The notes under the pieces: generated by a model
Seen by the model: the letters and a program-made list of their open reading frames with translations, nothing else
What the model was told of the DNA's origin: nothing
Databases searched by the model: none
Translations under genes and position numbers: made by a program
NCBI GenBank assembly: GCA_025201805.1
Contig: MU619313.1
Location: 110,736-148,105 of the forward strand
Source of the DNA: Parasitella parasitica
Taxonomy: Eukaryota > Mucoromycota > Mucoromycetes > Mucorales > Mucoraceae
Reading direction: 5' to 3'
DNA length: 37,370 bases
Shown: one piece after another, positions 32,713-37,370 of the stretch
Layout: each line of letters starts with the position of its first letter
Numbering within the stretch: position 1 is the stretch's first letter

Positions 32713-33726
32713 CCTAATAATGTACTGTACCAGGGAAAGAAAAGAGTGGTATAGTCAAGCAAGCAATTTATATAAAAAAAATAAACCGTTCTTTATTTGT
32801 TTGTACATGCAAGCAGTTGCGCCTATGAAAAGTATTTTCATATGTCAAGTAAACAGCCATGGGTAATAATTGTGTATGCTGAAATTGGCCCTCTCAATAA
32901 TGAGATGTACTGGAGTTCATAACAGCGACGGTAGCAAAACGTGGGATTGACATCACAATCGCTATAGACAGATTAGCACCTGTATCTTTGTAAAGCCTGA
33001 CGTATATAATTATCTGTTTGGTCTTTGCGTGCTCAGCTTGATAAACTTTACATTCATACATTCATACATGTACAAAACAGGCCATGCTCCACTCATTTAG
33101 CAAAGCTCCTTAAAATACAGTGTTTTTGAATAAATTTGGGTTTATTTTTGTTATGTTTGCAGAATAGTTTCATCGCATGCTGTCGTTGATCCATGTGATT
33201 TACTCCATATAGCTACGGAGCAAACGAAACGCCTTGTTTCCTTGCTTTTGACTTGTATCACTTCACGTGTACGAAAATTAACAATTTATGCAAATTAAGT
33301 TTTTTTTTCAGGAGATTTTCTGTGATACATTTTGCCTAAAACTGAAAAGGATCAACACAATAAACAGGAGATAATTACATATTTTGGATATTTATATGGA
33401 GTTTTGTCTTGCATCATTGCACATTTTAGATTAAATCCTATCTCCTCAAACTCATGAAACACGTTGAGATAATCAAATCGAATGCAATAGCATGTAGCAC
33501 CTCGATTTCATCACCGCCAAGCAGTCGTATGAAAAACTATCATTAAGGTTGTTTGAAAGGAGAAATGGGGTTTACTCGCCATAGAAATCAGGAACAAAAA
33601 AAAAAAAAAAAAGGGTCCACATAGTTTACATGCATATTATAGTTGGTCGAAATTTATTCAGAGATAGGCAGAAAGTATACATTAATTACTGTACAAAAGG
33701 TATTATATTTACAAGATCAAAACAAC
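32713..33726. other. Intergenic region, 1 kb
   Basis: AT-rich spacer between the acyl-CoA dehydrogenase start and the 3' end of the CAP-Gly gene, both minus strand. It has an A run (about 33596-33612) and short imperfect CATTCATA repeats (about 33052-33067). No gene or RNA is recognised. Confidence 0.5.
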
Positions 33727-35020
33727 CTAAATGATTTGTTGTCTTTGCTGCGTGCTACTTAGGATATGGCAATGGATCAAATCGTGCCCTTTTTGCTCGC
33801 AAAGAGCACAGATATTCATGATGCTATCGTCAAACAAATCTTCTTCATTTTCTTCTTCTTCTTCGGGTATAGGAGTATCTAATTTGTCTCGGATAGACCA
33901 ACGATAGTTTGCTGTATCACTGCCAGCAGTGAAATTTGTTGTGATCTTCAGTTGAAATTTGATGCCTTTCAGTTCCGTTGTCAGTAAACTGCAGTTTTGT
34001 TTTTCTTTTTTGAGCGAATCGACAAGAGTAGCTTCCTTGTTCATCTTGTCATTCAAGACCACCTCTAAAGTATCTATATCTTGTAATAGCAATCGTACTT
34101 GTTGGTGGTGTGATTTCAGCATGGCATCTTGCTCATCTTGCATCTTTTTACGTTCTAAATCCCAGATTTGTCTCGATTTTAGTTTGCTTTTCTCAAGCCC
34201 GGCTAATGTCGATTCGTATGACTCAATTGCTTCTAGGCCGGCCCTTCGTAAATCGTTCTGCTCCGTCAAAAGATCCCGTACTTTCTTCTTTTCATCCTCC
34301 AGCGATACTGTCATTTGCTGCATTTTTTGCCGGTGGATGTCTTCTAGTATGTCTATGCTCTCCATGCTAGCCTTTTTGACCTGTAAAATGGTGCTCTCTA
34401 ACTGTTCAATATGCTCATTTTTCTTTTTTTCCATTAATGAAGCTGCTTGCTTCAACTGGCTGTTTTCTCGTTCCAATGCTTTTATCCTTGCCATGAGGTC
34501 GTGGTTGTTGATTTTGGCAGGCAAGGGAGGAGGTGTGTTGATTGGAAAAGAAGGGAGATGTTTCAACTTCTGATGATGGTGATGTGGTGTGGAAGGCCTG
34601 TTCATCAGGCTCAAGTGTTGTTGTTGTTTGATGACTTTGATGGCTAATATAAACAAACCTGTCTTGGGAGGACAAACAAAGTAGCGCTTGCTATTCACAA
34701 ATAAATGATATTAATTAATTATGTGTGCACAAGGACAAACGAGCAATCAAAAACGTGCCCACGCTACTTTACCCATCAACAGATCCATCATTTTTTCCCA
34801 ATCCTGCGGAATCCAACTCGATGCCAGCCCAAGTGCCTGCCTTGAACTTTGTTGTGCCTATAAATCGTACTGTGCCGTGAAGACTGTTCACTTGGACCCT
34901 GTCACCGATATGAAGCTGATCTTGTATTAATTGCTGTTGGTTATGCTCTATAAAGTGGGTTGTTGGCGTTGAACGTGTTGCCATTGGTTTTCGTGAATCT
35001 GACCATGTCTTGCTTGACAT
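33727..35020 (-). CDS. CAP-Gly microtubule plus-end protein (CLIP-170/Tip1/Bik1-like)
   Basis: Two exons on the minus strand, 35020-34773 and 34690-33727. They sum to 1212 nt, or 403 aa. One CAP-Gly domain (about 36-105) has the hallmark GTWAGIELDSAGLGKNDGSV and continues across the intron into GKRYFVCPPKTGLF. A Pro-rich linker (about 115-150, TPPPLPAK) leads into a coiled coil (about 155-340, from MARIKALERENSQLK). An acidic patch (PEEEEENEEDLFDD) precedes a CCHC zinc knuckle CALCEQKGHDLIHC at 377-390, as at the end of CLIP-170. CAP-Gly binds tubulin or EB1 tails, and the knuckle is the usual dynactin/LIS1-linking or self-inhibiting end. The protein is short compared with animal CLIP-170 and similar in scale to yeast Bik1. 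Confidence 0.93.
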
Positions 35021-36345
35021 GTTTGAAAATTTCAGAATTAAGGAAAGTAGTGAAAGAGAGAGAAAGAGAGAGAGAGAGAGAGAAAAATAGGGGTTGGAAA
35101 CTTAAAGGTTCAAAATGATAATTAGTCGATTTGCTTCTGATTCATTATGCTGAAAAAGATATAAGGAGAAGAGGTGTAGTAGGTTACTTGTTATTATTTG
35201 GGGGGGGGGGATCTTGCGTTCTTCTTTATTTGTTAAAATACCTATGGAATTTCCAACCTTATTTAGTTTATTTTTAAAGGAGCTTGTCAATTTTCAAGTA
35301 ATACTGCAGAAACAACTTTTCACTTACACATATGATTAATCATTGATGGTAGATATTTAAAGTGTGCTGCCATGGTATGTTTTTGTTTCACCCTTCGAAC
35401 ATTGGACTTGTCAGCCAAGGGAACATGCAATTTTTACTCCACGCATCTTTTTGTATTCTAGTGGAGCCAACATTTTAAACTTAAAGCAAGTTTATTTTTA
35501 TTCAAGAAGTTTCTATGCTATCGTTAATTATGGAATGAAGCAGATGGTAGCGCGCTGAAAAAGGGATTTACTAGTAACCATGGTAACCAATGTAACACTG
35601 CAACTACTTTTCCACGTTTATTAAAGTTTGATCATACATTCAATAATGATCCAAACTATAAAACAAGTTAGTTGCTAGATTTTTGTGTTCACTTATTGAT
35701 GAGAATACGTGTAATACTCGGCACGACTTACCCTGTATCGATGATATTTCATGGTAATGATCCTGATCGATGATTTATTATTGTAGGTGCATGTATATAT
35801 AACCTAAATTACATATTTCAGGTGTTCAAATGTAAAACAAAAAACTCCCTTAAACTACAACGATGACAAATAGTTGAGTGTTGCTGGATTCTGAAAACAT
35901 AAATCCTCAGTCTTACTATGTTTGGAGCTCTCTCAAGCATTCGTGAAGCTAGTTGATTGTTGCAAATCCCATGTAGAGTGTCTCATTATCAGTTCCAAAA
36001 TAAAGTGACCAAACTGATGAATCTCAATGATTTGCCAAAAATCCTATGTATCGCTTTAATAATGATCATTTAGACATAAATTAACATAATTCAAATACAA
36101 TGATGGTATATTCAAGGCAAATTGATGATGGAGTTGATTTCCTGCATTGCCAAGTAGTTGGCTCAGATGATCTCTATTTACACAGTTACAAACAGATGGC
36201 CAGTTACATTGTGCCAAAATTTTTGTTTAAAAGGGAGACAGACTCTCTTTCGACGCTGGTTTCTCTTTTTCACTCCTTTTATTTTCCTTATCGTTCAATT
36301 AAACCACTACTACTTTGGATATATTAAAATACATAATATTCCGTC
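35021..36345. other. Divergent intergenic region, 1.3 kb
   Basis: This lies between the minus-strand CAP-Gly start and the plus-strand 36346 gene. A (GA)n tract (about 35050-35085) lies 30-65 nt upstream of the CAP-Gly ATG; read on its coding strand it is CT-rich, like other promoters here. A G run is at about 35198-35210. Open frames at 35364-35558 and 36100-36327 have no recognisable domain. Pyrimidine-rich DNA (about 36240-36300) precedes the 36346 ATG. Confidence 0.5.
35050..35085 (+). repeat. (GA)n microsatellite in promoter
   Basis: Near-perfect GA repeat just upstream of the CAP-Gly gene start. It reads as a CT tract on that gene's strand. Confidence 0.9.
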
Positions 36346-37232
36346 ATGTCAAGTCAAACTTATACTACAAGTATTACAGTCTTTAAGCAAAAGAATAGCT
36401 CCATTTCTTCTGTAAATTCAAGTATGAGCACGAGTAAACAGCCTACTTTATCCAAGAACAACGTTACCAGTATAAAGGTTTCAAAAAGTAATAAAAAACC
36501 CCACCAAAACAAACAACAACAAGAAGAAGAACCTAAACAAAAGTCTAGCAAAGCCGTTAATGTGAATAGCAATGTTGTCTGCGTCTCCGCACCAACGACT
36601 CCACAACAAAGAAGAACTGTTTTACCGGTAAAAGCTAGAAGAGTTGAGCGTAGAAAAGAAATTGTGTCCATGACAGAAGCTCTCAAAGCCGATTTAGACA
36701 CTCCATCATCTACAGAATCAGATGACTCTACCTCGTCCTCTCTTGACAAAACCCAAACAAAGAAGAACAATGGCCAAAGCATCAAGCAACACAATAAAAA
36801 GTCAATCCCCACTATCATTAACGCCACTACTTCCACTACTATTCTCTTTGCGGAATCCGCAAAAAAGAGGTAAAATTTCTACTTTTCTGTGAATATTTCT
36901 TTGGATGCGTGAATAACCCAAATGTTCTTATTAGAGAACATCAGCAAAGAAATCGTCGTAGGTCAAGTAGTGTTATTGATGTTAGAAACAGCCATGTTTA
37001 TGCTGGACCCACCTTTAATAATGCACCTGCGCCAAGTGCCCTGCCTATCCCAGCATTTTCACCAACTCTTTTATCGGTTGATATTATCACTACCACTGCG
37101 GGTGGAAACGACGATCTCAAAAGACACTCCAAAGATTTAATGAATCTTTTATCACCAAAGCCTCATCACCGTGAATTTGACAGTGATTTATCCGAAATCC
37201 AGAGAGGACTAAGGTCCATGTTGAAGATATAG
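36346..37232 (+). CDS. PNRC/Edc1-like decapping-motif protein
   Basis: Two exons, 36346-36869 and 36935-37232. They sum to 822 nt, or 273 aa. The first 175 residues are disordered, rich in Ser/Thr/Lys/Gln/Asn. The key motif at about 197-217 reads YAGPTFNNAPAPSALPIP, the YAG..F....PS.LP.P signature of PNRC/Edc1-type short motifs that bind Dcp1 and stimulate Dcp2 mRNA decapping. Just before it is a basic Ser stretch (RNRRRSSSVID). Near the C-terminus are two helical segments (DLKRHSKDLMNLL and DLSEIQRGLRSMLKI). The 65-nt intron has GTAAAA, an ATAAC branch and TTAG. A role in mRNA decapping or P-bodies is inferred from the motif. Confidence 0.8.
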
Positions 37233-37370
37233 ACTGTAGATGGTTTTTTTTTTGTTTCCATGCGCAACCTTTACAATATCGATATACCCTCTCCCCCCTT
37301 ACTCCTTGTGTATATTTTCGTCGTTGATGTTGTAGAGAATGGATTCTTTTTTTTTTCTTGTTTTTTTTTT
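37233..37370. other. 3' flank of the decapping-motif gene
   Basis: T-rich 3' region with several T runs up to the window edge. No coding signal. Confidence 0.5.

Noticed and set aside
33959-34573. 204-codon open frame antisense to the CAP-Gly coiled coil
   Set aside because: Shadow of the coiled-coil codons (Ser/Phe/Cys-rich); the opposite strand is clearly coding.
36100-36327. 75-codon open frame before the decapping-motif gene
   Set aside because: No domain; it lies in the pyrimidine-rich upstream region and overlaps another frame.
36360-36836. 158-codon open frame antisense to the decapping-motif gene
   Set aside because: Hydrophobic shadow of the Lys/Gln/Ser-rich coding strand, which has the conserved motif and intron.

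Overview
This is a eukaryotic nuclear window from an early-diverging filamentous fungus, most likely Mucoromycota and probably Mucorales. The evidence is the AT-rich intergenic DNA, the many short introns (about 46-130 nt, often with a CTAAC/CTTAAC branch site), and a gene set of fungal housekeeping proteins alongside ELMO and a class C (GABA-B-like) GPCR, which Ascomycota largely lack. No prokaryotic features, CRISPR, rRNA or convincing tRNA were seen. I rebuilt gene models by hand by joining exons on conserved protein spacing, splice consensus and phase. Exon sums divide by three in every spliced model, and for the conserved families the protein lengths agree with the family.

Layout. 1-685: 3' flank, unresolved. 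686-3167 (-): ELMO/CED-12 homologue (6 exons, 721 aa). 4248-4775 (+): unknown acidic 175-aa protein. 4776-8544: 3.8-kb gene desert ending in a cluster of three inverted repeats. 8545-10093 (+): DPH1 (diphthamide). 10422-11351 (+): SUR7/PalI-type membrane protein with an intron hidden in frame. 11819-14851 (+): ankyrin-dilute (DIL) protein. 14945-15215 (+): candidate small zinc-finger gene. 15274-15374: 91-T tract running into a 10-N assembly gap. 15449-19023 (+): class C 7TM receptor with a C-terminal PH-like domain. 19645-22647 (-): DCAF6-type WD40 protein. 22648-24949: decayed DNA with a frame-broken gene relic and two 85-bp direct repeats. 24950-28677 (-): VPS11 (10 exons, 1021 aa) carrying an AT-AC, U12-type intron. 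28824-29170 (-): new 95-aa Tyr-rich protein with an N-myristoylation-like start. 30066-30203 (+): doubtful 45-aa ORF. 30653-32712 (-): cytochrome b5-acyl-CoA dehydrogenase fusion. 33727-35020 (-): CLIP-170/Tip1-like CAP-Gly protein. 36346-37232 (+): PNRC/Edc1-like decapping-motif protein.

There is no operon and no obvious shared pathway. Several genes concern membrane traffic and cell polarity (ELMO, SUR7-like, ankyrin-DIL, VPS11, CLIP-like), but I read this as chance clustering. The points most worth following are the AT-AC intron in VPS11, the two GC-AG introns, the GPCR-PH fusion with its unresolved N-terminus beside the gap, the small Tyr-rich and zinc-finger genes that simple ORF calling misses, and the palindrome and 85-bp repeat clusters.
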